The notes: generated by a model from the sequence alone, not told the origin. DNA of 64,000 nt from Actinomadura spongiicola (GCF_003432485.1 NZ_QVNQ01000006.1:310001-374000), one strand, 5' to 3'; counted from the stretch's first letter, positions 34,273-44,093 are shown. Numbers and translations are program-made.

Positions 34273-37200
34273 CCGGCGGGGGAAGCTCGAAAAGAATCAC
34301 CTCGCGTCCCGATCCCACGGCCAGCACTCCGGGTGCGCTGTCGAGTGCCGTGACGGGATAGGGACAGGCGATCCGGTGGAGGGGGCGGGGATCGGACGGG
34401 TCCTGCACGCTCCAGATCATGACGTAACGATCCGTACCCCCACTGATCACCACGGGATGGTCGTCGAGTGTCGTGGCCAGCACCGCGAGCACCTCGCCGT
34501 CATGGGAGAGGGTCGCGAGCTGCTCGACGTCCCGTAGATCCCAGAGGCGGACGCGGGTGTCCTCGCCGCCGGTGACGACGAGCGGACCTCCTCCGAGGTC
34601 GGCGCAGGCGACCGCGTTGACCGCCCCGGTATGGCCTCGCAGGTAATTGCGGGTCTGCAGCGTGTCCAGCCACCAGACCTGGGCCCGCTCATCGGTGCGG
34701 GCACCGACCAGCACGGGCCGGCCGTCGAGTTCACCGCAGGTCAGTGCGGTGCTGGCGCCGCGGCGCTGCGGGTCGGGCCGCAGGTGCCGGGGAACCGGCG
34801 CGCCGGGCCGCCCGGCTTCCGGCACGTCCCAGACCCACAGGCCTCCCCGGGCGTCGGCCGCAGCCACCTGCAACCCGGGGGCGCCACCGTCGATCATCGA
34901 CGCCATGCTGCGGCAGGTCACGGCCGAGATCGGTCCAGAGGGGACGTCGAGCACCATCGGCTGCGCGCCGCCGTCCAGGTACCGGACGCTCACCTGCCCC
35001 TCGGCGCCGCCGAAGACCGTCACCGGCTCATCGCCCAGCACAGCGCAGCCGACCGAGGTGACCGGGGCCCCGAAGTTCGTGAACGGCTGCTGCGGCTCAC
35101 CTGACACCAGATCCCAGCACCGGACGGCGTCGGCGGCCACGCTCAGTACCACTGGCTCGCCCGGGACGCACGCGACCGCCGACACCTCGGCCGAGTGGCC
35201 GGGGCGCGGAGCCAACGCCGTGGTGCCCGACCCGCTGTACGACGTGCGCCGCTGACGGCGCGAGCCCCCCGTGGCATGTGAGCTGCCTATGGCGGGTGAA
35301 CTGCCCGTGGCCCGTGCGGCACGCGAGCCGCCCGGACGTCCAGCGGTACCAGATACGGCCGAAAGATCCCAGGCTCTGACGGTACCGTCGTCGTCCCCGC
35401 TGACCGCGAACGGCGGCTGGTCGGTTCCGCCGCCGGCCGAACAGGCCGTGTCCCTTTCCGCGCATACGATCTGGCGTACCGCGCTGGTGTGCCCCACGAG
35501 GGTCTCCACCCGTCGCCTGACCTCGAGGTTCCAGACGCCGATCGTTCCGTTGGCGTGCGCGGTGAGTGCGATCACGGCACGGCCGATTCTCGTACAGGCC
35601 ACGGTGAGAGCACGCTCGTCATCCATGCCCAGTGGTCCCAGGGGCTCACCGGTGTCGAGGTCCCAGAGTTGTACCGGCCGATCCCGATGGCAGGTGACCG
35701 CGACCGGGGCACCATTGAGTTCGGTGCAGGCCACGGCCTGCACCTCGCTCACGCCGTCGATCGAGGTCGGCCGCCGCACTCCGGCGCGCAGGTCCCACAC
35801 CTGGGCTCCCCCTGTGCGTCCGGCCAGGACGGCCAGCGCCGCCGTCGCGCCGGTCTGGAGGCAGGCGACCACCAGGTCCGGTGAACCGGGGAACCCGGCC
35901 AGGGGGTGCCAGGCGAAGGGGGGCGACGGACGTAGGCATCCGGCAGATCCGTCGGATCCAGCGGCGCTGCCGCAGACCAGGACCGGCCCGTCCTCAACCA
36001 TGGCGCCGGCCAGGGCGTGGGCACCGTACCCCGGGATGGTCAGGTGTTCGGACGGGGCCCGGGTCCGCAGGTCCCAGGCGCTTACCGTGCCGTCGTCGCC
36101 GCTGGTAAACGCCACGGGCTGGCCGTCGACGTCCGCGCAGGCGATGGCCTGGACAATGTCGGCACCGTCGGGCAGCGGGCATCGCATCTGGGAGCCGTCG
36201 TGGACGTCCCAGAAGCAGAGGTAGCCGTCCAAGCCGCCCGTGAGGGCGATCTGGCGGCCGTCGGGAAGGCGTGTCGCGGCGATGGCGCTCACCCCGGCGT
36301 CATGGCCGTGCAGGCTCCACAGCAGCGCGCGGCTCGCCTGGGCCCCGCTTGCCCAGCGGGGCCGCACCGGTAACGGGTCGCTGAGCCCGCGGAGCAGGGT
36401 CGTGGCCTGGAATCGGGCGGCGTCGATGGCGAGCAGTTCCCGGCGCTCCTTCAGCTGCAGGCGGCGGCCGTCCGGGTCCAGGCCGGTACCGGCCTCGGTT
36501 CCCCGGTAGTGGTGGGCCGAGGTGCGATAGACGTCGCGGACCGCCCTCCCTTCCGGCGTCCCTTCCGGCGCCGTGGTCCGGTTGAGCGCTCGCAGCAGCG
36601 ACGCCGGCTCGGCGTGCACCAGGAACTCGGCATCGCCGATCAGCTTGTCGAGCACGCCGGACGCTGCCTCGGCCGCGTGCTCGGCCAGATGGGCGATCAG
36701 GTAGGCGGGCGCTGTGTCCCATCCGGTGCCGTCCCCCGCGCCGCCGTGGACGTCCAGCAGCGTCTCGACGATCGCCTGCTGATCGTGGGACCGCTTCGGT
36801 TCGGACGGCAGCAACTCCTCGTCGAGGGCACGATGGAACAGCCTTCGTGTGATCCCGTCCGCGCTGCTTCCCGTGGTGAGCAGATAGCCGGCCATGGGCC
36901 CGGAGTGCATCCACTCCGGGCTGAGGTGCTGAATCCTCCTCGGTTCCAGGGCGCGGACGAACAGGAGCCACTGGTCGTCGGTAAGCCCGGCGCCCCGGGC
37001 GTAGGCGAGGGCGGTCAGCAGGCAGCGCACGGCGGTCCGCTCGGCCACGGGAAACCGGTTCAGGCAGCCGGTGAGCGCCTCGCCGACGCCGGAGGGGACC
37101 ATCTTCTGCGCGTCGAACCCGGGATCGGCCGGATCGACCGGCGCGTCCGCGCGGGCGAGCGCGATGGCCGCCAGTGCGGCGACCAGGTAGTTGCCCTCGG

Positions 37201-38554
37201 CGCGGTCACCGATCACCCGTGCCAGCCTGGCGCGCAGTTCCGGGTCGCTCCGATAGGCACGCCACGCCGCACCGGACGGTTCGTGGATTTCCACCTGGGC
37301 CAGCACGGCCGCCGCGGCCCTCTCCAGTCCTGGAAGATCCTGGTACTCGCCATCGAGGTCGACTAGATCGCAGCTTCCGCCGGGCGGCTTGAGAGGGGTC
37401 AGCAGGTCGTCGCCGTCGCTGTCGCGGTTCAGCCGGCAGGCCACCGCCACGCGCACTGCGGGCACCCGTGCCAGGGCCGACAGCACCGCGGCCATCTTCC
37501 TCGCTTCGCCGTCGGCCGCCTCGTCCAGCGCGTCGACCGCGATCTGGACGGGAGCGGCCGCTCCGGCCTCGTCCAGTGATTTCAGCCCTTCGATGAGCGC
37601 GTCGGGGGAGGGCGACCGCGGCAGGCCGCACAAATCGGCCACCGCGTCCAGCAGGGCGTCCACCGTGGTGTCACGGGCAAAGAACGCCAGGCTCCCACCC
37701 GCGCTCGCCTCGGGCTGATCGATGATCGCCCGGGCCAGTACCGAGGACTTCCCCGCGCCGGGCCTACCGGTGATCACCAGGGCCCGCCCCTCGGGCGCCG
37801 TCGCCCTCAGATGCTCACCGACCCTGCCGACGGCCGCCCGCCGACCGCGGAACAGGTCCGCGTCCGGGTCGCCGGCCTGCCGGGCATAGGCCCGGCAGGT
37901 GAAATGCGCCGCCGATCCCGCACCGGCGAATGACCACGGGCGAGGGAGGCCCTGCCACACTCTTCGTACCGCGCTGACCGGCACGAAGCGGGAGACCCGG
38001 AGGTCCGGGATGGCCCCCCGTAACAGGCCGACCAGGCACGGGCGCTCGCCGGCGAAGGCGATGACCGGACCGCCGCTCTGGCCCTTCAGCGAGCCGAGGG
38101 CCCTCTCGGGCCAGTCGACCTGCACGAACCCCTTGGCGATTTCTGTCGGGTTGGTGAAGTCCCTCCATGCGCCCTCGGCCTTCAGATCCTCCGCTGGGTA
38201 GCCGAAGAGGTGCACCTTGTCAGGGAGGCGCCGCACCGGCCACAGCGCCACCGGCGCTGGCCCCACCGGCGCACGGTCCAGTTCCAGCAGCGCCACGTCC
38301 AGCTTCTCGGGATCGGCCTCGGGCCCGAGGTCGACGCGCCTGGCCCGGACCATCGGCAGCCCGTCGAACCGCAGCCCTATCTTCGACCCGGCGCAGCCCT
38401 TCAGGACGTGCGCGGCGGTCAGCACATGGGTCGGACCGACCAGGACTCCGGAGCCGAGGGGGACCCCCTTCTCCCCTTGCCCCACGTCGCCCGCCCTCAG
38501 CCGCCGGCACACGAGAGGCGCCGCCGCGACCACGCCGTCGAGGGGACCGCTCAT
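34253..38554 (-). CDS. trypsin-like protease, AAA/NACHT-like ATPase and WD40 fusion
   Basis: A 1,433-residue protein. The frame is open further upstream, but the ATG at 38554 forms ATGA with the stop of the Trypco1-like gene and is followed directly by the protease domain. The protease triad is readable: His49 in VLTAAHVLKG, Asp87 in LDVALLELD and Ser160 in GQSGGPVIAF. A P-loop GRPGAGKSS (263-271) and Walker B IAVDALDEA (about 338-346) form the ATPase module. From about residue 760 on there are a dozen or more WD40 repeats ending in LWDL, VWDV or similar, probably two propellers. This is a single-chain sensor (WD40), switch (ATPase) and effector (protease), the pattern of bacterial cell-suicide proteins. 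Confidence 0.88.
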   Translation of the reverse strand: MSGPLDGVVAAAPLVCRRLRAGDVGQGEKGVPLGSGVLVGPTHVLTAAHVLKGCAGSKIGLRFDGLPMVRARRVDLGPEADPEKLDVALLELDRAPVGPAPVALWPVRRLPDKVHLFGYPAEDLKAEGAWRDFTNPTEIAKGFVQVDWPERALGSLKGQSGGPVIAFAGERPCLVGLLRGAIPDLRVSRFVPVSAVRRVWQGLPRPWSFAGAGSAAHFTCRAYARQAGDPDADLFRGRRAAVGRVGEHLRATAPEGRALVITGRPGAGKSSVLARAIIDQPEASAGGSLAFFARDTTVDALLDAVADLCGLPRSPSPDALIEGLKSLDEAGAAAPVQIAVDALDEAADGEARKMAAVLSALARVPAVRVAVACRLNRDSDGDDLLTPLKPPGGSCDLVDLDGEYQDLPGLERAAAAVLAQVEIHEPSGAAWRAYRSDPELRARLARVIGDRAEGNYLVAALAAIALARADAPVDPADPGFDAQKMVPSGVGEALTGCLNRFPVAERTAVRCLLTALAYARGAGLTDDQWLLFVRALEPRRIQHLSPEWMHSGPMAGYLLTTGSSADGITRRLFHRALDEELLPSEPKRSHDQQAIVETLLDVHGGAGDGTGWDTAPAYLIAHLAEHAAEAASGVLDKLIGDAEFLVHAEPASLLRALNRTTAPEGTPEGRAVRDVYRTSAHHYRGTEAGTGLDPDGRRLQLKERRELLAIDAARFQATTLLRGLSDPLPVRPRWASGAQASRALLWSLHGHDAGVSAIAATRLPDGRQIALTGGLDGYLCFWDVHDGSQMRCPLPDGADIVQAIACADVDGQPVAFTSGDDGTVSAWDLRTRAPSEHLTIPGYGAHALAGAMVEDGPVLVCGSAAGSDGSAGCLRPSPPFAWHPLAGFPGSPDLVVACLQTGATAALAVLAGRTGGAQVWDLRAGVRRPTSIDGVSEVQAVACTELNGAPVAVTCHRDRPVQLWDLDTGEPLGPLGMDDERALTVACTRIGRAVIALTAHANGTIGVWNLEVRRRVETLVGHTSAVRQIVCAERDTACSAGGGTDQPPFAVSGDDDGTVRAWDLSAVSGTAGRPGGSRAARATGSSPAIGSSHATGGSRRQRRTSYSGSGTTALAPRPGHSAEVSAVACVPGEPVVLSVAADAVRCWDLVSGEPQQPFTNFGAPVTSVGCAVLGDEPVTVFGGAEGQVSVRYLDGGAQPMVLDVPSGPISAVTCRSMASMIDGGAPGLQVAAADARGGLWVWDVPEAGRPGAPVPRHLRPDPQRRGASTALTCGELDGRPVLVGARTDERAQVWWLDTLQTRNYLRGHTGAVNAVACADLGGGPLVVTGGEDTRVRLWDLRDVEQLATLSHDGEVLAVLATTLDDHPVVISGGTDRYVMIWSVQDPSDPRPLHRIACPYPVTALDSAPGVLAVGSGREVILFELPPPVREAER

Positions 38555-38874
38555 TCCTCTGCCGTCCCCCCGCGCCTCCAGGTCAGCGTCACCTCGATCA
38601 CGCTCTCGCCCTGTGCCTTGACGAAGTACCAGCCGACCTTCCCGGACACCTTGACGCCGAACTTCATGGTCAGCTCGTCGACTCCGGTGACCGTGGCGCG
38701 GGTGGAGGCGGCCAGTTCCTGCGCGGTGCTCGCGATGCGCGCAAAGCGCGCCTGCAGACGGCCGTGGTCGGCGATCTCCTCCTCGCCTCCCTGGTCGTCG
38801 AACAGGGAGGCGCTGTCCGACTCGAAAAGGACCTCGGATCCGTCCTCCAAGGTATAGCGCACGAATTCCGTCAT
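38551..38874 (-). CDS. Trypco1-like (CU044_2847 family) protein, partner of the trypsin fusion
   Basis: A 107-residue protein starting MTEFVRYTLEDGSEVLFESD, which matches the N-terminal wording of the trypsin-co-occurring domain Trypco1. It ends with VGWYFVKAQGESVIEVTLTW, the conserved closing strand. Members are found next to genes for trypsin-like proteases of NTP-dependent conflict systems, and that is the case here, with an ATGA overlap. The family is thought to be an adaptor or a protease substrate. No membrane helix or catalytic residue is visible. Confidence 0.82.
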   Translation of the reverse strand: MTEFVRYTLEDGSEVLFESDSASLFDDQGGEEEIADHGRLQARFARIASTAQELAASTRATVTGVDELTMKFGVKVSGKVGWYFVKAQGESVIEVTLTWRRGGTAEE

Positions 38875-38990
38875 GACCCTGCCTTCTTCTCTGTGATCCT
38901 ACCCGTCGCTGGCATGACAAATCCGAGAGCGTGTGCAGTACGGCGAACCTGCTCGCCCCAGAAACGGACCAAATTATGGGCCGGTCGGAA

Positions 38991-39368
38991 TCAGAGTTCA
39001 GGCAGTGCGTCGGCGCCCGCGGGCGGTTCCGCCGCCGAGAAAAGCGCGACGGCGCCGGCCGGGCTTCCCCATGGATCACGGAGCAGTATCAGCCGGACGG
39101 CGAGCGGCCGCACCGAACCGTCCTGGCAGTGAACCGGAAGCCGCACGGCGCCGCGGTCGAGCCCAGTGTCGGCGGTCGTCGCGGGAGTGGCCATGAGCGC
39201 ACGGAACGCGGCCCAATGCGCTTCCTTATACTCGTCTGGCACGATCACATCAAGGCTTTGACCGACAATGGCACCGGCCTGATGGCCGAGCAGCTTCTCG
39301 GCCCCGGAATCCCATGACCGGATCAGGCCATCGGTGTCGGCCACCACGACTGCATACGAATTCTTCAC
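38991..39368 (-). CDS. single-domain PAS protein
   Basis: A 125-residue protein. The GTG at 39368 follows AAGGGG at seven bases. It consists almost entirely of one PAS domain: AVVVADTDGLIRSWDSGAEK, LLGHQAGAIVGQSLDVIVPD, then RLPVHCQDGSVRPLAVRLIL. There is no kinase, cyclase or DNA-binding part, so it must act on another protein. It lies 116 bases upstream of the Trypco1-like gene on the same strand and may feed a redox or ligand signal to it. A role as a free-standing sensor is an inference. Confidence 0.8.
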   Translation of the reverse strand: MKNSYAVVVADTDGLIRSWDSGAEKLLGHQAGAIVGQSLDVIVPDEYKEAHWAAFRALMATPATTADTGLDRGAVRLPVHCQDGSVRPLAVRLILLRDPWGSPAGAVALFSAAEPPAGADALPEL

Positions 39369-39539
39369 GCCCACCCCTTCTTGCCCTAGCCCCCACGGGG
39401 TACGGGACGTATCATGCACTGACGCGATGGCTGATTGCGAATCCTTACCTCCGCGCAAACACGAACATACCGAAGGCAGGCTTTCTCGCCGGGGATTCGG
39501 TGCAATCTTGGTATGAGTCCCCTCACCAAGGAGCAGCCC

Positions 39540-40280
39540 GTGGCAGGATCGGCTCCCTCGGCGTGTCACGTCGAGCCAATGGCCTCCATCGATGATTCCG
39601 GCCTGACCGATTTCTACGAACGCGTACTGGTGCCGAACTTCCCGGCGGACGAGCTGGAGGCCGAGGCCAACTTCATCGCCAGCGTCCGTTCGGGCGGCAC
39701 CCATGTCCTCGCCGCGCGGACGCCCGCAGGCGACATCCTCGGCGGTGCCGTCGGCGACTGGTTTGGCGGCAGCCAGGTGGCGCTGCTGTCGTATCTGGCG
39801 GTGCGGCCCGGAGTGCGCAGCGGCGGCATCGGTACGCAGTTGATGGCCGCAGCCACCGACGCTTGGACCGCGCGCTGGAATCCCCGCCTGCTGGTCGCCG
39901 AAATCGAGGATCCGCGGTACCACCACGCCACGGCCTACGGCGATCCACGCGCGCGCTTACGCTTCTACGAGCGGCTCGACGTGCGGTTCCTGCCGATCCC
40001 CTATTTCCAGCCGGCGCTCGGCAAGTCCGGACGCCGGGTGCCCGGCCTGATGCTCATGGTCTTCGGCGGTACGGTGCTGCCCCGGCGCGAAGGCATGGTG
40101 AACGGCGCCCATGTCGAGGAGTTTCTGACCGAGTACTTCGAGGTCTGCGAAGGACCGCCGGCTACCGACGACCTCCAGCTGAAACGGCTGCTGGAGGCCT
40201 GCCGCGCCCCCGGCGGTCTACCGCTCCTCTCCGCCGCCGAACTGCCCGACCCCCGAAACAACGAGCCTGGTTCCCTCTGA
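39540..40280 (+). CDS. GNAT family N-acetyltransferase
   Basis: A 246-residue protein. The GTG at 39540 has AAGGAG seven bases upstream; the in-frame ATG at 39513 has none. The acetyl-CoA motif A is clear: VALLSYLAVRPGVRSGGIGTQLM. The N-terminal helix pair (LTDFYERVLVPNFPADELE) and later PIPYFQPALGK fit a known subgroup of single-domain GNATs. The acceptor is unknown. It may modify a toxin, an antibiotic or a protein of the island. The orientation is opposite to the PAS gene. Confidence 0.85.
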   Translation: MAGSAPSACHVEPMASIDDSGLTDFYERVLVPNFPADELEAEANFIASVRSGGTHVLAARTPAGDILGGAVGDWFGGSQVALLSYLAVRPGVRSGGIGTQLMAAATDAWTARWNPRLLVAEIEDPRYHHATAYGDPRARLRFYERLDVRFLPIPYFQPALGKSGRRVPGLMLMVFGGTVLPRREGMVNGAHVEEFLTEYFEVCEGPPATDDLQLKRLLEACRAPGGLPLLSAAELPDPRNNEPGSL

Positions 40281-40309
40281 AGGAGCCCCAGAACAGCAGA
40301 CGCCCGGGA

Positions 40310-40516
40310 GCCGGTCCGGATCCTCTCTTTGCCAGGGTCGCGCCTTGCGTCCCGTGTCGAGATCCCAGAGGTCCATCGCGGTTCCGTGGGAGGTGACCAC
40401 GTAGTTCTCGTCGCGGGTAATGTCCACGGTCCCCTCTGCGTCCGGGACCTTAAATAACCGCTTCCCGACGTCGTGTCCCACACGCTCACGCCCTCGGGCT
40501 CACCGAGGAGCAGCCG
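40310..40516 (-). pseudogene. C-terminal WD40 fragment with frameshift
   Basis: Two frames combine to LLLGEPEGVSVWDTTSG and then KRLFKVPDAEGTVDITRDEN with TAMDLWDLDTGRKARPW, which are one and a half WD40 repeats. The 5' part is missing and a frameshift lies near 40,460. It joins directly to the truncated ImmA/IrrE-like gene, so it is a deletion scar. Confidence 0.6.
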
Positions 40517-40622
40517 CTAGGACTCCGAGTAGTTCCTGGGCGATCCGGAAAGGGTCCACGGGGGGCTTCACGACGCCCGCCTTGGCGAGCAGTTCGCGTG
40601 CGGCGACATCAGCTCTGGCCAT
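40500..40622 (-). pseudogene. truncated ImmA/IrrE-like metallopeptidase gene
   Basis: Only 40 codons remain: ARELLAKAGVVKPPVDPFRI followed by AQELLGVL, the typical first helix pair of ImmA/IrrE proteins, then a few residues and a TGA. The zinc motif HExxH is lost. The ATG overlaps the end of the XRE gene by 14 bases, as usual in repressor/antirepressor-protease pairs of mobile elements, where the protease cleaves the repressor after damage. Here the pair is broken. Confidence 0.6.
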
Positions 40623-40947
40623 GACCGCCTCCCGCCAGCTCGCTGGCTGCGGATGTCACGTTGGCCAAGGCTTCCGCAAGGTGCTCTGGCATCCCCGACT
40701 CGACTCCGCCAAGCTCAGCCAATACGGGCAACAGGTCAGCGGCGCTGACCCTCAACACATCGGCGATCAAGGCCAGCTTGTAGGGGGGTGGCGCCTGGGA
40801 ACCGGCTTCGATGTTGGTGATCGACGCCCGAGAGAGCCCGACCATCTGGGCAAGCTGGGCTTGGACGAGATCGGCGTCCTTGCGGGCAGCGCGGATCCTG
40901 GCTCCCATCGCCTGATTGAACCGAACTTCCTGATCGTGCTCTTCCAC
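40609..40947 (-). CDS. XRE family repressor-like regulator
   Basis: A 112-residue protein; the GTG at 40947 has AAGGGG upstream. The helix-turn-helix is clear: IRAARKDADLVQAQLAQMVG, LSRASITNIEAGSQAPP and YKLALIADVLRVSAADLLP. The rest is a short helical tail. It is followed by a truncated ImmA/IrrE-like gene, the arrangement used by integrated elements to control excision. It lies about 450 bases from the right attachment site and may have been the master regulator of the island. Confidence 0.88.
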   Translation of the reverse strand: MEEHDQEVRFNQAMGARIRAARKDADLVQAQLAQMVGLSRASITNIEAGSQAPPPYKLALIADVLRVSAADLLPVLAELGGVESGMPEHLAEALANVTSAASELAGGGHGQS

Positions 40948-41399
40948 CGGACCCCTTCGATGTCAGCGTGGCTGTCATCACTGTATATGCGCATCGCCGA
41001 CGCCGGAGGAGACCCACCCAGGTGCTTGTTCGCACACGGGCGAAAGTTGCCTCTGCTGGAAAGCCGTGTTAGTGCACCGCGAAGAGGGTGTTGCCGCAGA
41101 TGGGACGGTCGCTGCGTCTGTCTAGTGGCGGCGCCCGGGGTGAGTGGGGGATCTGGTGAGGCGTCGAGCGCATCCGGATCGGCGTTACGTGCGTCTAGCG
41201 GTGATCCCCGCTCGCGGAATTTTCCTCGAAGCTCAGGGTGCCCGCCACCCATACACGATGGCGGGCGGGTGCCGGGGAACATCGTTGGAAATCGGGGGTG
41301 ACCAGGCCCGATCCGTGCCCACGAGCAAACCTCGAGCAGACAGCGGGCCAGAGCGGGGCGAATCGGGCGGCGGGCAAACTGGGACAATCTCGTGTTTGC
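40948..41399. other. 450-base gap at the right end of the island
   Basis: No gene on either strand; no integrase or excisionase. Frames crossing 41,400 that read WVAWDSNPQPTD are translations of the tRNA. Confidence 0.5.
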
Positions 41400-41459
41400 C
41401 CTGGTCAGGGTGGTGGGTCGCGTGGGACTCGAACCCACAACCTACGGATTAAAAGTCCG
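41400..41459. repeat. attachment-site copy inside tRNA-Lys (right end of island)
   Basis: Sixty bases identical to 21,457-21,516. It covers the 3' 49 bases of tRNA-Lys and 11 bases beyond. Directly to the right the 5' part of the tRNA continues. Confidence 0.88.
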
Positions 41460-41486
41460 GAGCTCTGCCAATTGAGCTAGCGACCC
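41411..41486 (-). tRNA. tRNA-Lys(TTT)
   Basis: On the minus strand the gene starts GGGTCGCTAGCTCAATTGGC, has the anticodon loop ACTTTTAAT with anticodon TTT, the T-arm GGTTCGAGTCC, and the acceptor 3' strand GCGACCC followed by A and an encoded CCA. All four stems can be drawn. It is the intact copy at the right boundary of the genomic island; the integration restored its 3' end with the element's own copy. Confidence 0.95.
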
Positions 41487-41529
41487 GTCCCGCAAGGGTA
41501 CCGAGATCGGGGAGGGGTTTGCGACGGGG

Positions 41530-42804
<1,275 letters not shown>

Positions 42805-42822
42805 GTCCTCAGCGTGCATCAT

Positions 42823-43224
42823 GTGACGGTGAAGCCCGAAGAGATCCTGCGTGACGATTTCGCGCCGTGGGTGCTGGAACTGGGGTTGGTCGTCGAGGAG
42901 GTGGCGGAGGACGGCACGGTCGTGCTGCGGCTGCCGTGGTCGGACCGGTTGGCGCGGGAAGGTGGCGCGCTGTCCGGGCAGGCGTTGATGGCGGCGGCGG
43001 ACACGGCGGTGGTGATCGCCGTGTCGGTGGCCAAGGGCGGGTTCGTTCCGATGACGACCGTGCAGCTCAGCACGTCGTTCCAGCGTCCCGTCATGGGACG
43101 GGACGTGCTGGTGGGCGTTCATCTGTCGAAGCTGGGACGGACGCTGGCGTTCGCGGAGATCGACATGACGGTCGGTGGGACGACCGTCGCACATGCCAGT
43201 GCCGTTTACGCGATCTTGGAGTGA
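42823..43224 (+). CDS. PaaI-type hotdog acyl-CoA thioesterase
   Basis: A 133-residue protein starting with GTG (a second GTG at 42829 is possible). It contains the hotdog helix motif GGALSGQALMAAADTAVVIA and the strand FVPMTTVQLSTSFQRPV. Such enzymes hydrolyse acyl- or phenylacetyl-CoA esters in the cytoplasm. It is followed after one base by a dienelactone hydrolase-like gene, so they form an operon. The start lies 18 bases from the P450 start, so its promoter must lie inside the P450 coding region. Confidence 0.88.
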   Translation: MTVKPEEILRDDFAPWVLELGLVVEEVAEDGTVVLRLPWSDRLAREGGALSGQALMAAADTAVVIAVSVAKGGFVPMTTVQLSTSFQRPVMGRDVLVGVHLSKLGRTLAFAEIDMTVGGTTVAHASAVYAILE

Positions 43225-43225
43225 T

Positions 43226-43903
43226 ATGTCGCGCGTTGAGAGGGTCGTCGTTCCGGACGGCGAGTTCAGTCTGCACGTGTGGGGCGACCGGGGGCCCGGG
43301 ATCCTGCTCGTCCAGGAGATCTTCGGGGTCGGCGAGTACATGGAGGCGGTCGCCGAGGATTTGGTGGCGCTCGGATATGTCGTGGCCGCGCCCGACATGT
43401 TCTGGCGAATCGAGCCGGGGTGGACGATCCCGCACAGCGAGGAGGCGGTGCCGGAGGGGACGTCGATGGCCTCGCGGTTCGACTGGGAGAGAGGTGTGGA
43501 GGACGCGGCGGCGGCGCTGGACGTGCTGAAGGGGCTGCCGGGCGTGGGCAAGGTCGGTGTTCTGGGCTTTTGTTTCGGTGGGACGCTCGCCTACAGGTTG
43601 GCGGCCAGGGCAGAGGGCGATTCGTTGGTTTCGTTTTACGGGTCGGGTGTGCCGGCGGCCTTGGAGTTGATGGAGTCCATTGAGGCTCCGGCCCAGTTCC
43701 ACTTCGGTGGGAATGACCCGTACATTTCTCGGGAGGACGTCGCCAAGGTGGAGCGTGCGATGCGGGACGGCATGGAGATCCACGTCCAGGAGGACGGTGG
43801 GCATGCCTTCCACAACCGCAAGGCGCCGATGTTCTACCAGCCGGAATCGGCGGAGCGTGCGTGGCGCCTCACCGAGCGATTCCTGGCCCGAACTCTCTCG
43901 TAG
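43226..43903 (+). CDS. dienelactone hydrolase family protein
   Basis: A 225-residue alpha/beta hydrolase. The nucleophile is the cysteine of GVLGFCFGGTLAYR, the hallmark of dienelactone hydrolases; the acid is in FHFGGNDPYIS and the histidine in DGGHAFHNRKAP. GPGILLVQEIFGVGEYM and AAPDMFWRIEPGW near the N-terminus are also typical. The family opens enol-lactones in aromatic degradation, though many members have other esters as substrates. It is co-transcribed with the thioesterase and probably works in breakdown of an aromatic or lipid compound together with the P450. Confidence 0.9.
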   Translation: MSRVERVVVPDGEFSLHVWGDRGPGILLVQEIFGVGEYMEAVAEDLVALGYVVAAPDMFWRIEPGWTIPHSEEAVPEGTSMASRFDWERGVEDAAAALDVLKGLPGVGKVGVLGFCFGGTLAYRLAARAEGDSLVSFYGSGVPAALELMESIEAPAQFHFGGNDPYISREDVAKVERAMRDGMEIHVQEDGGHAFHNRKAPMFYQPESAERAWRLTERFLARTLS

Positions 43904-43913
43904 TCTTCAGGGA

Positions 43914-44093
43914 TGCAGGTCTAGGAGGGTGCTGGCTGCGCCTTCCATATAACTGGAAGGCGTCGCTGTTCTGCAGGTTGGAGAGTGTGTGGCGGTTCAA
44001 TGGTCGTAGTTTCAGGGTGCGGACGGCATAGGGTGCAGGTCTAGGCGGGTGGTGGGCGCGACTTCCATATGATCGGAAGGCGTCGCTGTTCTG
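43914..44093. repeat. pair of 60-base imperfect repeats, each with a hairpin
   Basis: Positions 43,914-43,973 and 44,034-44,093 are about 87% identical and exactly 120 bases apart; similarity continues for some 40 bases on the right, so a unit of about 120 bases was duplicated. Each copy holds an inverted repeat: the first CGCCTTCC and GGAAGGCG around an eight-base loop, the second the same with one mismatch. They lie between convergent genes and may serve as terminators in both directions. Confidence 0.7.

Larger units (their letters stand above)
21457..41459. mobile_element. 20-kb genomic island integrated at tRNA-Lys(TTT)
   Basis: The element is bounded by a 60-bp perfect direct repeat made of the tRNA-Lys 3' part plus 11 bases of downstream sequence. 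The intact tRNA is at the right end. Cargo consists of CHAT and caspase-like proteases, a P-loop GTPase, STAND-like ATPases, a trypsin-AAA-WD40 protein with its Trypco1-like companion, a PAS protein, a GNAT enzyme and an XRE repressor with a broken ImmA/IrrE-like gene. No integrase, excisionase, relaxase or replication gene was recognised, so the island is probably immobile now or was moved by an enzyme supplied elsewhere. Confidence 0.8.

Noticed and set aside
34253..39079. Extended 1,608-residue version of the trypsin-AAA-WD40 protein
   Set aside because: The first 175 codons overlap the Trypco1-like gene entirely and read as low-complexity arginine-rich sequence; the ATG at 38,554 is coupled to that gene and precedes the protease domain.
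43914..44093. CRISPR-like or att repeats
   Set aside because: Only two diverged copies, no spacer structure, and no mobile gene between them.
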